Shown piece by piece: positions 7,866-17,954 of a stretch of 64,000 nucleotides of DNA. The translations under genes and the position numbers were made by a program. Numbering within the stretch: the first letter of the stretch is position 1; every line of letters begins with the position of its first letter. The stretch is from positions 1 to 64,000 of the forward strand of contig CAKQNT010000010.1 in the NCBI GenBank assembly GCA_934255405.1, read 5' to 3'. Source of the DNA: an uncultured Alphaproteobacteria bacterium (GTDB taxonomy: Bacteria; Pseudomonadota; Alphaproteobacteria; RF32; CAG-239). The notes under the pieces were generated by a model. That model was not told the DNA's origin, did no database searches, and saw only the letters and a program-made list of their open reading frames with translations.

Positions 7866-10800
7866 TGCCATCTCCAAAAATGGAAGACATCAGTTCTTTG
7901 AGCGAATTGGGGCTCAAAGCCGAAAGCGGATTAATGCTGACATTGGCGTCATCAATATCGCCGGTAATGGTGTAATTGGCGGCAAACACCGTACCATCTT
8001 TGCCACTCAGCAAGGTTCCAACCAGTGGAATACTACCGATAAAGGTGTTCAGGCCGTATGCCGGAGCAATCATTCCTTTGAGGTTGAATTCTTGATAGCG
8101 CATTGAATAGGTGCCGCTGCCGGTGATACCGACAACATTGCCAAAGGCTTTGCTGTCGTTTACCTTCAGAATAGATTTTTTGTATTCAAACGGTGCGTCA
8201 AAATGAGAAAAAGCTATTCCCTCTCCGGTAAGCAAATCTACCATGCCGCTGAAAGAAGCAACCGTCAAAAGTTTGGCAAAAACCGGCGTATTATAAACAT
8301 TGAAATTGCGAATTTTGGCGTGTCCGACAAAGTTTTTATCGGCTCCGCGCTTGGCATTTATGCTTAAAGTGCCGCCGCGCATATTGTCATAGAGGCGCAA
8401 AAACTTAAAAGTAGAACCGGCATCGTCACTCTCAATATTGAGCAGATATTCTTTATTGGGACGCGGCACATAATCCAACTTGAGACTGGTGATTTTGCCT
8501 TTTTTGCGGCTGGAAGCGAAGTTACCGATAAGGTGCATCTCATGCATACCGACGCCGTGCACCAGTTTGGCTGAGCCGGCAAAATTGCGCAGCGCCACGT
8601 TTTCATTGGTCCAGAGGCTGTTAACCGCTATGTTGATTTCTGTGTTTGGAGAAGCGGCAAGCTCATCTTTTTCTTCTGTTTCCGGCATTGCGGAATCTTT
8701 CAATTTTTGCTGTTTGCGGCGCGCTTTGGCGGCTTTAATCTCGTCTTCATCGCGATCAAAAAATTCTGATAAATTATAACTACTACCGGAAACATTAATT
8801 TTGATTCTCTCACTCGGCGCATAAGACATATCAATTTTGGCGCGGGCTGATGTTTTGTTGCCTTTGATGTCGGTGATGTCGATGGTTTTCAGCTTGCCGT
8901 TTGGCATCAACGAGATATTGCCTTTGAGGCTGAAGTTGGGTTTTGAGAGTGAAAACAGCGGAATCTCTGCTACTTTGCCGTCTTTGATATTTAGTCTGGC
9001 ACTGACCACGCCTTCAGTGCCGCTTTTTTTCTTAAAGCCTAAGAAGGCGTAGTCGATATTGGCATTTTTTAAGTCTCCGCTGACATCGGCAACGGTTTTG
9101 CCGTCCTTGTATACAGTAACCACCGCCTGCGCCGGAATAGAGCCTTGAACATAGGGATCATTCAGAGCCGAAATATCAAGTCCCATTTTCTTTTTGATGT
9201 TGTTATCAAAATTAAAGCTCAAACGATAGCGGCTGCGGTAGTCTTTACCACTGAAATTTTCGTTCCAATCCAACGTAACCGGAATTCCCTCAAAATTGGT
9301 AACACCCTCTATCTGCAGTCCCTGATTATTGACATTGAGATTGAGTTGTTTGGCCTCAATTGATTTGCCTTTGATAATATCGGCAATAACCACGTCATGA
9401 AGAGCCGAAGTTATGTCAACACCGACTTCTTCGGGCGCCAGATTTTCTTTAAGCTCAAACTGCAGTTTGAGATCAACCTCAGCGCTGCCTTTGATGCTTT
9501 GGGGTTTAATGCCCATCTCGGAAGCATAGTTCAACGGCTTGTGATCAATCAAACGCAAGATGTCTGTAATTGAGCCGACACCGCTCAGGTTTATTTTGGC
9601 AAAGTTGTCCTGCTTGTCCAAATCATACAGCTCAACATAGCCGTTATTCAGAATAACATCATCTGAAACGCCTTTGTCAAAATACATTTTAAGCTTGTCG
9701 GTATAGAAATCAACCCGCCCGTATACATCTGTTACCTTAGGCATACCATCCAGATAGTCAAGCGACACACCGGAAGCGTCAGCAGTGCCTTGCAAAGAGT
9801 TAAAAGCCAGCTGTTTGGACTTGGAATCGTAGGCAAAATTGAACTTAAAGGCGGCATTTTCAATTGAGCCTTCCGACAAACTGCTCTTGCACCAGCTCCA
9901 AGCCTGAGTGGCAATATGCCGCGGCCAATAACGATACAAGTCGTTGGTCGGCAGTTTTTTGACACCGGCAGACAGCACCAGTTTCATGTCCTTGAGTGAT
10001 GACTGGAGCAAGTAGTTTTTGAGACCGGCAACCTCCAGCCCCAAAGTGGCTTGCTGTCCGTCCAGCTCCAACTCGGCATTTTCGATTTTGAGTTTATCCA
10101 GACCGCCGTTGATTTCTCCGCCAAAAGTCAGTGCTCCGATGTCATAATTATCTTCGGCATTATCAGAAAAAGCTATATGCCCCTGCCCACCTTCAATAGA
10201 AAAAGTGATTTTTTCAACTGCAGTGTCCAGACTATCTGTCAGTTTGTTCTGATTTTGCACGATGGCATTGATATCAATAAGGGCATCAATTTTGCCGCTG
10301 GCGGGAACATCTATCTTGTAGGGCTTGGAAGATTTTTGCGAAGTCAACAGCTCTAATAAATCTGCCGGCACCAAATCGGCAAAATAGAACTGCAAAGCCA
10401 GTTTGTTGGATCCGGGGCGATACACAGCCTCCAGTCCCAAAGAGGCAGGCTCGCCATTGAACCGCAACAAAGCATTGAGCTCTGTTTCCAATTTGCCGAA
10501 ACCGCGGTCAAAACGATAATTAACGTCAGACAAAACCCATTTTTTGCCTAAATCCACTTCGTGAAATTCAACCTCGGCTCCATTAATACTAATGTCGTTA
10601 ATATAACTCTCGGGATAGGTTTGATCCTCGGAATTAAAACGCTCCAAAAAGTCTTCAAAAGAGTTATAATAATATTCCAACTTCTTCTGATTAATCTCTT
10701 CTTTTTTTTCTTTATTGATGCCATAGGTGGTAAAAATATATACCCGTGGATCAAACACATCAATCGAACTGGGGGCGACAATTCCGTGCAACAAGGCTTT

Positions 10801-11115
10801 GATACTGAATGATACAGAAGTTTTGGGCGCAGTGATTGCAATTGAACCGTCGGTTTTGCGATAGGCCACATTATTGGCAATAATCCGCAGAGGCCGAATG
10901 GAGCGCACCAACTCCAAATTAACAGAATCTAAGCTGACCTGATATTCGGCATCATCGTGATTGAGAGCTTTGATAATATATGGTTTGAGAAACGGCATAG
11001 CGATAGAGCCGCGGTAAAGCTGCCATATAAGAATTAGCAGCATTACCAGACAGATAACGCCAAAATAATCCAGCAGCTTGCGCAGCCGATATGTCCGCGA
11101 ATCAATTTTTTTCAT
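7855..11115 (-). CDS. AsmA-like / YhdP-type envelope protein
   Basis: Large inner-membrane-anchored protein of the AsmA/TamB/YhdP group, thought to bridge the periplasm and help carry phospholipids to the outer membrane. The 1086 residues have one N-terminal membrane helix (about 17-35, YFGVICLVMLLILIW), then a long beta-rich periplasmic region with DUF3971-type features (LRIIANNVAYRKTDGSI near residue 75). The C-terminal AsmA-like part contains MIAPAYGLN, IPLVGTLLSGKDG and ITGDIDDANVSINPLSALSP. The start overlaps the upstream hydrolase by 14 bases and the end overlaps the HAD gene, so prfB, the hydrolase, this gene and the HAD gene form one compact unit. Confidence 0.85.
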   Translation of the reverse strand: MKKIDSRTYRLRKLLDYFGVICLVMLLILIWQLYRGSIAMPFLKPYIIKALNHDDAEYQVSLDSVNLELVRSIRPLRIIANNVAYRKTDGSIAITAPKTSVSFSIKALLHGIVAPSSIDVFDPRVYIFTTYGINKEKKEEINQKKLEYYYNSFEDFLERFNSEDQTYPESYINDISINGAEVEFHEVDLGKKWVLSDVNYRFDRGFGKLETELNALLRFNGEPASLGLEAVYRPGSNKLALQFYFADLVPADLLELLTSQKSSKPYKIDVPASGKIDALIDINAIVQNQNKLTDSLDTAVEKITFSIEGGQGHIAFSDNAEDNYDIGALTFGGEINGGLDKLKIENAELELDGQQATLGLEVAGLKNYLLQSSLKDMKLVLSAGVKKLPTNDLYRYWPRHIATQAWSWCKSSLSEGSIENAAFKFNFAYDSKSKQLAFNSLQGTADASGVSLDYLDGMPKVTDVYGRVDFYTDKLKMYFDKGVSDDVILNNGYVELYDLDKQDNFAKINLSGVGSITDILRLIDHKPLNYASEMGIKPQSIKGSAEVDLKLQFELKENLAPEEVGVDITSALHDVVIADIIKGKSIEAKQLNLNVNNQGLQIEGVTNFEGIPVTLDWNENFSGKDYRSRYRLSFNFDNNIKKKMGLDISALNDPYVQGSIPAQAVVTVYKDGKTVADVSGDLKNANIDYAFLGFKKKSGTEGVVSARLNIKDGKVAEIPLFSLSKPNFSLKGNISLMPNGKLKTIDITDIKGNKTSARAKIDMSYAPSERIKINVSGSSYNLSEFFDRDEDEIKAAKARRKQQKLKDSAMPETEEKDELAASPNTEINIAVNSLWTNENVALRNFAGSAKLVHGVGMHEMHLIGNFASSRKKGKITSLKLDYVPRPNKEYLLNIESDDAGSTFKFLRLYDNMRGGTLSINAKRGADKNFVGHAKIRNFNVYNTPVFAKLLTVASFSGMVDLLTGEGIAFSHFDAPFEYKKSILKVNDSKAFGNVVGITGSGTYSMRYQEFNLKGMIAPAYGLNTFIGSIPLVGTLLSGKDGTVFAANYTITGDIDDANVSINPLSALSPNSLKELMSSIFGDGNAQ

Positions 11116-11938
11116 GCTCTCGCAACCAATTTAAGACATCACGCCAATTAGCAAAATCAAACAAATTACCATGCTCGGCCTCCGGATAAACAATCAGCTT
11201 TTTGGGCTCATTGGCGGCAGAGAACAAAGCTTGAGCGTGTTTCACCGGCACCAAAGTATCTTTTTGTCCTCCCATAACCAGCAATGGCAAGTGCAAATCT
11301 TTTATCAGCGGGATATTGTTATAATCCGGCACCAATAATTTTAGCGGCAGAGGGAAAGGCACCAAATCTTTGACATCCTCATACATACTGTCAAACGGAA
11401 CCTCTAAAATTAGTCCGGCAAACGGGTTCTCTTTGCCGAGAGTATGAGCACTGTATGTGGCGGTATATGATCCGAGCGACATACCATAGATGTATATATC
11501 TTGATTATGATAGCCCTGCCCCTGCAGCCAACGGATTGCCGCTATGGCATCTTGCTCCAGCCCTTGAGGAGTGATTCTACCTTGAATATCGCCAAAGCCG
11601 CGGTACTCCGGAATAAATGTGCCGTATCCGGCTTGAGCCAAAGGCTGCAGTTTATGATAAAATTTTTCAATATTATAAGAGTTGCCGTGCATAAAAACAA
11701 TTATCGGTTTTCCGGTCTGGGGTTTGGTATACCAACCATATAGCTCCGTGCCGTCGGCAGCCTGATAATCAACTCTCTCGGCGGCATAGCCATCAGCTTG
11801 AGCCTTTGACAAATCACCGGCGACGGGCGTCGGGTCATAAAAGAACCATTCCGGAATCAAATATACAGCAGCGCAAAAGCCAACGTATCCGACCAGAAAC
11901 AAAACCGCAATTATTTTTAACAACCGCTTAAGCATCAT
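11102..11938 (-). CDS. Membrane-anchored alpha/beta hydrolase (BEM46/YfhR-like)
   Basis: Serine hydrolase with one N-terminal membrane helix (about residues 4-25, LLKIIAVLFLVGYVGFCAAVY). The catalytic layout is visible: VFMHGNSYN, nucleophile elbow YGMSLGSYTA, GGQKDTLVP with the acid, and AEHGN with the His. I place the start at the ATG-ATG pair at 11938; a longer frame to 11989 would run deep into prfB. It overlaps the prfB end by 11 bases, suggesting translational coupling. The substrate is unknown; BEM46-like proteins have been linked to lipid or polarity functions, but nothing here identifies one. Confidence 0.82.
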   Translation of the reverse strand: MMLKRLLKIIAVLFLVGYVGFCAAVYLIPEWFFYDPTPVAGDLSKAQADGYAAERVDYQAADGTELYGWYTKPQTGKPIIVFMHGNSYNIEKFYHKLQPLAQAGYGTFIPEYRGFGDIQGRITPQGLEQDAIAAIRWLQGQGYHNQDIYIYGMSLGSYTATYSAHTLGKENPFAGLILEVPFDSMYEDVKDLVPFPLPLKLLVPDYNNIPLIKDLHLPLLVMGGQKDTLVPVKHAQALFSAANEPKKLIVYPEAEHGNLFDFANWRDVLNWLREHEKN

Positions 11939-13044
11939 GCGCAGAATTTCCCACCTTATCAGCCAGTGAGGCCGCCAAAAACATATCAATATCGCCGTCT
12001 AAAACTGCTTTGCAATCCGAGGTCTCGACGTTAGTGCGCAAATCTTTAACCATCTTGTAGGGTTGCAGCACATAAGAACGAATCTGATGCCCCCATCCGA
12101 TATCGCTCAAAGCATCGCGCTCGGCAGACGCCGCGTCCTCACGCTTTTTGAGCTCTAATTCATATAATCTGGCTTTGAGCATTTTCCATGCCGCATCACG
12201 GTTTTGAAATTGCGAGCGCTGATTTTGACACTGGACCACAATACCTGTCGGAATATGCGTGATGCGCACGGCAGAATCAGTCTTGTTAATATGCTGTCCG
12301 CCGGCGCCTGATGAGCGATATGTATCGACCCGACAATCGGCCTCATTGACATTAATTTCAATCTCATCATCTATCACCGGATATACGCCAACCGAGGCAA
12401 AGCTGGTATGACGACGGGCATTGCTATCAAAAGGAGAAATCCGCACCAGCCGGTGTACTCCGCTCTCGGACTTGAGCCAGCCATAGGCATTGTGCCCGCT
12501 GATTTTGAGAGTAACAGACTTAATGCCGGCAACATCGCCCTCGGTTTCTTCAATATATTCAACTTTGTATTTGTGCGCCTCAGCCCAACGACTGTACATG
12601 CGCAAGAGCATCTCCGCCCAATCTTGCGCCTCGGTGCCGCCACTGCCGGAATGAACTTCCAGATAAGCGTCATTGGCATCAACCTCGCCAGAGAGCAAAG
12701 CCTCCAGTTCACCATGCTTTACCTCTGCCTGCAGCTCGGTCAGCTGGCTGATAATATCGGCAATTACCTCCTCATCACTATCGGCTTCGGCTAATTCCGC
12801 CAGCTCTGTCAAATCATTGAGCGCAGAATCCATACGCTTAAAATTGCCAAGATTAAATTCAAGATTGTTTTTTTCACCCATCAGACGGCGAGCAGCAGCC
12901 GGATTGCTCCACAAGTTGCTATCAGAGGTAAGAGCGTTTAACTCTTCCAAACGTAAGCAGGCATTGTCATAGTCAAAGAGACCTCCTCAGCAGTTGAAGC
13001 GACTGCTTGATGTTTTCGGTCAATTCATAAATTTCTGAACGCAT
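11928..13044 (-). CDS. prfB: Peptide chain release factor 2, programmed +1 frameshift
   Basis: Releases finished proteins at UGA and UAA. The gene starts at the ATG at 13044 with 23 codons (M-R-S-E-I-Y...), meets an in-frame TGA at 12973-12975, and continues in the +1 frame as D-Y-D-N-A-C to the stop at 11928. The full product would be 371 residues. RF2 features: the SPF recognition motif in RISPFDSNARRHTSF and the catalytic GGQ in GAGGQHINKTDSA. The frameshift lets RF2 regulate its own synthesis. It lies downstream of the PBP1A gene, the usual alphaproteobacterial order, but a foreign gene separates them here. Confidence 0.96.
12972..12987 (-). promoter_or_regulatory. prfB programmed frameshift site
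   Basis: On the minus strand, AGGAGG (12982-12987) is followed after three bases by CTT TGA C (12972-12978). This matches the known RF2 frameshift element: an internal Shine-Dalgarno, three bases, then the CUU slip codon and a UGA stop followed by C. When RF2 is scarce the ribosome slips by +1 and makes full-length protein. Confidence 0.95.
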
Positions 13045-13193
13045 TGTTATTCCTCAAAAACAGATAAGCCTAAGTTATACGCAGCAGGTTTTAAAAGCAA
13101 GCACATTTTACAAAATGCCAGCACTTCCCAACAAATAATTTGACAATACATTGTCATGGTTATACTTATAAAGTAAAATCAAGGGAGAGAACA

Positions 13194-14036
13194 ATGATTG
13201 ACTATGATATTACCCCGAAATATTTGTGGTGGAGAGCTAAAAAAATAGCCTATAATCTGGTGCCGTCTCAAAAACGGCGAAAAGAATTGAAAAACGCCCT
13301 ACCGCGCAAATGGGACGTGATATCTTATTCGGAAAAAAATTTGCAAAAGTACCATAGTATTCTGAAAAATTATCCTGATGTTTTGAGTGCGAAAGAAACT
13401 CTTGCACTGGCTATGCAAAAAGGCTCGTTCTCCCGCATCGGCGACGGAGAGTTTAACAATATCATCGGGCTTAGGAACTCTTTTAACTCTCCAGATGGCA
13501 AATTGGCGGCAAGGCTTAAAGAAATTTGCGAGCAAGGCTCCACCGACAAATGCGTGGTTTGCCTGAATAATTATAAACTGCCCAAAGGAGCCGCCGGATA
13601 CACATGGTTTTTGTATCATGGCGCCCGCCGCATGGAAGGGGTGTTGGAAAAGGTAAAATTCAGCCAACCAACGTATGGTGAGGCCTATTTTTTGCTTCAT
13701 ATAGCATGCAAAGGAGCCGAAGGGCAAAGCCAAATCAAGCAGCTGTGGAACGGACAAAAGGTTTTGATTGTCTGCAATGCTAAATCTCCGCTACGGCAAG
13801 ATCCGCTGAACTTCTTTGACAACACAGTGCAAAAAGAGTTTTTGCAAGTGCCGGATAAAAATGCTTTTGAGCATTATGACGAGATTATCAAAGCAATCCG
13901 CAAATATGACACCTCTTGGCGCATATATCTTGAAGTCGGCGCCACCGCATCGGTTCTGGCTTGGGATTTGTCCAAGGAAGGATATCACGCCTTAGACATG
14001 GGTGATATTTACAAGCGCATTCTTACCGAGATGTAG
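13194..14036 (+). CDS. GT-D fold glycosyltransferase-like protein (DUF1792-like)
   Basis: Probable sugar transferase acting on a cell-surface glycan or glycoprotein. The 280-residue protein has SRIGDGEFNNIIG (residues 80-92), matching the R-x-GDGE signature of GT-D glycosyltransferases, where the DxE pair binds the metal. It also has KVLIVCNAKSPL, a Rossmann-like strand, and a C-terminal YLEVGATASVLAWDL. I chose the ATG at 13194 because AGGGAGAG lies just before it; an upstream in-frame ATG at 13140 has none. It is the only plus-strand gene between amiC and the mlaC region apart from the amino-acid receptor, and it interrupts the conserved PBP1A-prfB pair, so it may be acquired. Confidence 0.75.
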   Translation: MIDYDITPKYLWWRAKKIAYNLVPSQKRRKELKNALPRKWDVISYSEKNLQKYHSILKNYPDVLSAKETLALAMQKGSFSRIGDGEFNNIIGLRNSFNSPDGKLAARLKEICEQGSTDKCVVCLNNYKLPKGAAGYTWFLYHGARRMEGVLEKVKFSQPTYGEAYFLLHIACKGAEGQSQIKQLWNGQKVLIVCNAKSPLRQDPLNFFDNTVQKEFLQVPDKNAFEHYDEIIKAIRKYDTSWRIYLEVGATASVLAWDLSKEGYHALDMGDIYKRILTEM

Positions 14037-14041
14037 CCTGT

Positions 14042-16507
14042 CTAATATTCGGACCCCAGCTGAACATCATCTGCATCATCACTCTCAAACTCGGCGCTTT
14101 CTTCTGCTACGGAAGAATCGTTTTGCTCTGCGGCTGTGCCGATTACGCGTTGCTTTTTGGCATCGAAGCTAAACTCCGGCTTGAGAGCCTCAACAATAAC
14201 CTCTTTGTCGCTCGGCTGCGCCGGACGACCGGTATCGTGATTAATGCGCACCAGTTTGATGCCGGCGGGAATACGGAAGGGTAAATCAGGCTGACCGGCC
14301 AGAGCCTCGCGCATAAAGTTATTGAACACCGGCAAGGCCAATGCGGCGCCGGTTTCAAAACGCCCAAGACTGCGCGGCTCATCAAAGCCAACATATACCG
14401 CCACCACCAAATCAGGAGAAAAACCAACAAACCAAGAATCCTGATTTTTGTTAGTGGTTCCGGTTTTGCCGGCCAGATGTTTGCCGATAGAACGCAGACG
14501 AGAACCGGTACCGTATTGAACAACGCCTTCCAAAATGCTCACCATTTGATAAGCACTCAAAGGATCTACAATTTGCTCCCGATTATCGGATAATTCCGGC
14601 AAGGGTTGGTTCTCCCATCTGGTTACCCGACAATTTTCGCAAGGACGGCGATCATGGCGATAAATGGTTTTGCCACTGCGATCCTGAATACGCTCAATCA
14701 GATAAGGATCGGCTTTTTTGCCGCCATTGACCATAATTCCATAGGCGGAGGCCATATTAATCAGCTTGGTTTCTCCGGCACCCAAAGACATTGACAGCAA
14801 ATGCGGCAAGTGATCATTAACGCCCATCTTTTTGGCATATTCGGCAACCTTGTCCATACCGACATCTTGTGCCAAACGAACAGTCATCAGGTTACGAGAC
14901 TTTTCAATTCCCTGTCGCAAGGTCATCAAACCATAGAATTTTTTGGAGTAGTTCACCGGTTTCCACTTGGGCAAGCCGGCACCTTGATCCAGCACAAACG
15001 GAGCGTCCAGAATCAAATCGGTGGGAGAATAGCCATTATCCAACGCCGCCAGATATACAATCGGCTTGAAGGCGGATCCGGTTTGGCGCAAAGCTTGAGT
15101 GGCGCGGTTAAACTGAGATTTTTGGAAAGAATAGCCGCCAACCATCGCCAAAATCTTGCCGGTATGAGGATCCAGCGCAACCAAACCGCCCTCAACATTT
15201 GGAACCTGTCGTAAATTGTAGCTGTTTTCGGGCAGTTTTTTAGCAGCGGCATCTTTAGCCGAAAGTTTCTCCGCCAGAATAACATCGCCGGCTTTGAGTA
15301 CCTCTTTTACGCTTTTGGGTTGCCCGCCGACACTCTGATTTTTGAGATTTTTACGCGCCCATGACAACAAGCCGAGAGGAATTGTTCCGGTCTCGCCATC
15401 AACAGTTTCAATTTTGGCAGAATCTGCAGAAACATCTTTAACAATCGCTTTTATCCAGCTATCATCTTTGCCGGCAGGAGTTTCAACCTTTTTGAGGCTC
15501 TCGGCGTAGTCATCGTCAAGCTCGATGTTGGTAATCGGACCGCGCCAGCCGTGACGAAGGTCGTAATTGCGAATCTCGGTATCAAAGGCTTTGGTGGCAA
15601 TTACCTGTAATTTGGGGTTCAAGGTGGTACGAATAAGCAATCCGCCCTCGTTTAGCGCCTCATCACCAAAGCTGGCGGTTACTTTGCGGCGAACTTCCTC
15701 ACTGAAATATTCGGCATCTTTGACAAACTCTCCGCGGCGGGCAATAACTTCCAATGGTTTGGATTTGGCGGTTTCGCCGTCTTCTGCATTGACATAGCCG
15801 TCTTCCACCATACGGTCAATCACCCAATTGCGGCGAGTGACAGCCGCGGCATATTTGGTTTTGGGATTGTAGTTGTTGGGGCCTTTGGGCAAGGCAGCCA
15901 AATAGGCGACTTCTTCAATACTCAAATCATCCAGTGCTTTGCCAAAATAATTGAGAGCGGCGGCGGCAACACCATAAGAGCGATTGCCAAGATAAATCTC
16001 GTTGAGGTATAGCTCCAAAATATGCTGCTTGGTAAATGCCTGTTCCATGCGGGTTGCCAACAAGGCCTCTTTGATTTTGCGTTTGTAAGAGACCTCGGAA
16101 GAAAGCAAGAAGTTTTTGGCAACCTGCTGAGTGATGGTCGAGGCTCCGGCGGGGCGGCGTCCTCGCCCGATATTCTTAACATTGGCCAAAACAGCGCGGA
16201 TAATTCCAAAAGGGTCAACCCCAAAATGGCTGTAAAAATTTTTGTCCTCGGCTGAAATAAAGGCGTTTTTTACCAACGGAGGAATTTTGTTTTCAGGCAC
16301 AAAAAGCCTTTTTTCAGAGGCGTATTCCATCATCAGCTGTCCGTCTCCGGCATAGAGTCTGGTGGTGACGGCCGGTTCATATTCCGCTAATTGCAAATAA
16401 TCAGGCAACTCTTGCGACATCTGCCATACAGAGGTGATAACCACCACCAAAACAATTACCGCAAAAAAGAAAAACGTGCTCAACAGCGAGGACAGTGTCT
16501 TAAACAT
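14042..16507 (-). CDS. mrcA: Penicillin-binding protein 1A, bifunctional
   Basis: Inner-membrane peptidoglycan synthase that polymerises glycan strands and cross-links the peptides. The 821 residues show an N-terminal membrane helix (about 8-27) and a GT51 transglycosylase domain with EDKNFYSHFGVD (catalytic Glu near 93), GASTITQQVAKN and LYLNEIYLG. A middle OB-like part follows, then the transpeptidase domain with SxxK in TGSAFKP (Ser near 475), SxN in EKSRNLM and KTG in GKTGTTNKNQDSW (near 680). The C-terminal tail is rich in Glu, Ser and Asp. It lies between amiC and the glycosyltransferase gene. Confidence 0.96.
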   Translation of the reverse strand: MFKTLSSLLSTFFFFAVIVLVVVITSVWQMSQELPDYLQLAEYEPAVTTRLYAGDGQLMMEYASEKRLFVPENKIPPLVKNAFISAEDKNFYSHFGVDPFGIIRAVLANVKNIGRGRRPAGASTITQQVAKNFLLSSEVSYKRKIKEALLATRMEQAFTKQHILELYLNEIYLGNRSYGVAAAALNYFGKALDDLSIEEVAYLAALPKGPNNYNPKTKYAAAVTRRNWVIDRMVEDGYVNAEDGETAKSKPLEVIARRGEFVKDAEYFSEEVRRKVTASFGDEALNEGGLLIRTTLNPKLQVIATKAFDTEIRNYDLRHGWRGPITNIELDDDYAESLKKVETPAGKDDSWIKAIVKDVSADSAKIETVDGETGTIPLGLLSWARKNLKNQSVGGQPKSVKEVLKAGDVILAEKLSAKDAAAKKLPENSYNLRQVPNVEGGLVALDPHTGKILAMVGGYSFQKSQFNRATQALRQTGSAFKPIVYLAALDNGYSPTDLILDAPFVLDQGAGLPKWKPVNYSKKFYGLMTLRQGIEKSRNLMTVRLAQDVGMDKVAEYAKKMGVNDHLPHLLSMSLGAGETKLINMASAYGIMVNGGKKADPYLIERIQDRSGKTIYRHDRRPCENCRVTRWENQPLPELSDNREQIVDPLSAYQMVSILEGVVQYGTGSRLRSIGKHLAGKTGTTNKNQDSWFVGFSPDLVVAVYVGFDEPRSLGRFETGAALALPVFNNFMREALAGQPDLPFRIPAGIKLVRINHDTGRPAQPSDKEVIVEALKPEFSFDAKKQRVIGTAAEQNDSSVAEESAEFESDDADDVQLGSEY

Positions 16508-16584
16508 GGCAGATCCGATAAAATTTTAGATAAAACAACTTGTTTGTGCAGATTTATAGCTAAAAAAAAATAGCCTGTCAAATA

Positions 16585-17823
16585 CTAAAAAACAGATGCG
16601 TGCTGCATATTGTCAAAATAGCGGTCAATGGCTTTGGCAGCGGCAACCGCAAGTTTTTTACGATAGGATTTTTGCTGCAGCTGTTTTTCTTCGGTGCGGT
16701 TGGAAAGGTAGCCAAGCTCCATCAAAACAGATGGCACATCAGGCGCCTTGAGCACGGCAAAACCGGCAAAACGGTGCGTATTATCCAAAGTGTGAGTGGA
16801 TTTGCGCATCTCCTGAACCATAAAGGTAGCAAACTCGGAAGAGCGATTCAGGGTCTCGCGCTGAGCCAAATTGAGCAAAACATCAGACACTTCTTTGGAA
16901 TGTTCGGCAAAATTGAGTCCGGCGACAATATCCGCTTTATTTTCTTTTTCAGCCAGAGCCGCGGCCTCTTTATCGGAGGCTTTTTCAGACAAAGTATAAA
17001 CCGAAAGTCCGGTCGCTCTTTTGTTGGCAGCGCTGTCGGCGTGGATAGAAAGGAATAAATCGGCATCGTGGCGGCGAGAAATTTTGACACGGTCGCGCAG
17101 AGGAATAAATATATCGCGATTGCGAGTCAGATAAACGGTATATTTGCCGCGTTTATCGAGCTCTTCCTTAAGTTCTCTGGCCATGGCCAAGGTAATGTTT
17201 TTTTCATAAACGCCGGATATTCCGATAGCTCCGGGGTCAACGCCGCCGTGTCCGGGGTCCAGCACAATAATTTTTTTGGCGGATTTTTTGGTCGGCATTG
17301 CCTTGGAGGCGGAAGAAGTTTTGGCAACCTGTCGATTTTGGCCATAGGAATCGTTGCTGATTGCCGAATCGTTGCCAACTTTGGCGGCAAACTCACGCTC
17401 TGATGCCGGCTCCAAATCAATAACAAAACGCCAACTGAATTTGCTTTGCGGCGGCAGCATAAACACTTTTTTGATAGTGGCAGGCTGCAGCAAATCGAAC
17501 ACCACCCGTACCCCGCCGGCGCCGGCAGTGCCAAGCCGAACAGAAGAAACAAAGTCGTTCATGGCAATGTTTTGCTGCAATCTGGCTGAGGCCTCGGCAT
17601 TTTGGGTATCAACCACCAAACGGCGCGGCTCGTTGAGCAAAAATACTTTATAATCGAATTGAGAATCGGCGTCCATGACTATACGCACGCTGCCCACGCC
17701 CTGCCCGACACGGGCTCCGGAAATCTGCGCGGCGTTTGCCACACCGGACAAGCAAAAAGTGCAGAGCAAAACCGCAACAAACGGGCGCCAGCACCTTTGT
17801 AATATGTCAGAAACGCATTTCAT
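16585..17823 (-). CDS. amiC: N-acetylmuramoyl-L-alanine amidase with AMIN domain (AmiC-like)
   Basis: Periplasmic zinc amidase that cuts the stem peptide from peptidoglycan during cell separation. The 412 residues comprise a signal peptide (about 1-31, ending VANAAQ), an AMIN domain (about 35-135) that targets the enzyme to the wall, a Ser-rich linker, and an Amidase_3 domain. Zinc-site motifs: VLDPGHGGVDPG (His near 193), YEKNITLAMA (Glu) and LFLSIHADSA (His), plus the late VLMELGYLSN with the catalytic Glu. No Shine-Dalgarno is evident before the ATG. It is divergent from rne and upstream of mrcA. Confidence 0.95.
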   Translation of the reverse strand: MKCVSDILQRCWRPFVAVLLCTFCLSGVANAAQISGARVGQGVGSVRIVMDADSQFDYKVFLLNEPRRLVVDTQNAEASARLQQNIAMNDFVSSVRLGTAGAGGVRVVFDLLQPATIKKVFMLPPQSKFSWRFVIDLEPASEREFAAKVGNDSAISNDSYGQNRQVAKTSSASKAMPTKKSAKKIIVLDPGHGGVDPGAIGISGVYEKNITLAMARELKEELDKRGKYTVYLTRNRDIFIPLRDRVKISRRHDADLFLSIHADSAANKRATGLSVYTLSEKASDKEAAALAEKENKADIVAGLNFAEHSKEVSDVLLNLAQRETLNRSSEFATFMVQEMRKSTHTLDNTHRFAGFAVLKAPDVPSVLMELGYLSNRTEEKQLQQKSYRKKLAVAAAKAIDRYFDNMQHASVF

Positions 17824-17925
17824 TTAATTTTATTACAGCCTCATTACTAAGATTGGTGTTAATTATAACGCAGACTTCTTACCAATATCTTAAAACCGGC
17901 AAAAATATGCGTAGGTATTATTTTA

Positions 17926-17954
17926 TTGTTGTGTTTTAAAACAAAACGTATATT
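17926..17954 (+). promoter_or_regulatory. Candidate rne promoter and start of its long leader
   Basis: TTGTTG (17926-17931), a 17-base spacer and TATATT (17949-17954) fit a sigma-70 promoter. Transcription from here would give a leader of about 360 bases before the rne start. The 500-base gap from 17824 to 18323 holds no ORF I can support, so it is mainly this leader. E. coli rne also has a long leader used in autoregulation, and a similar role here is inference. Confidence 0.5.
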
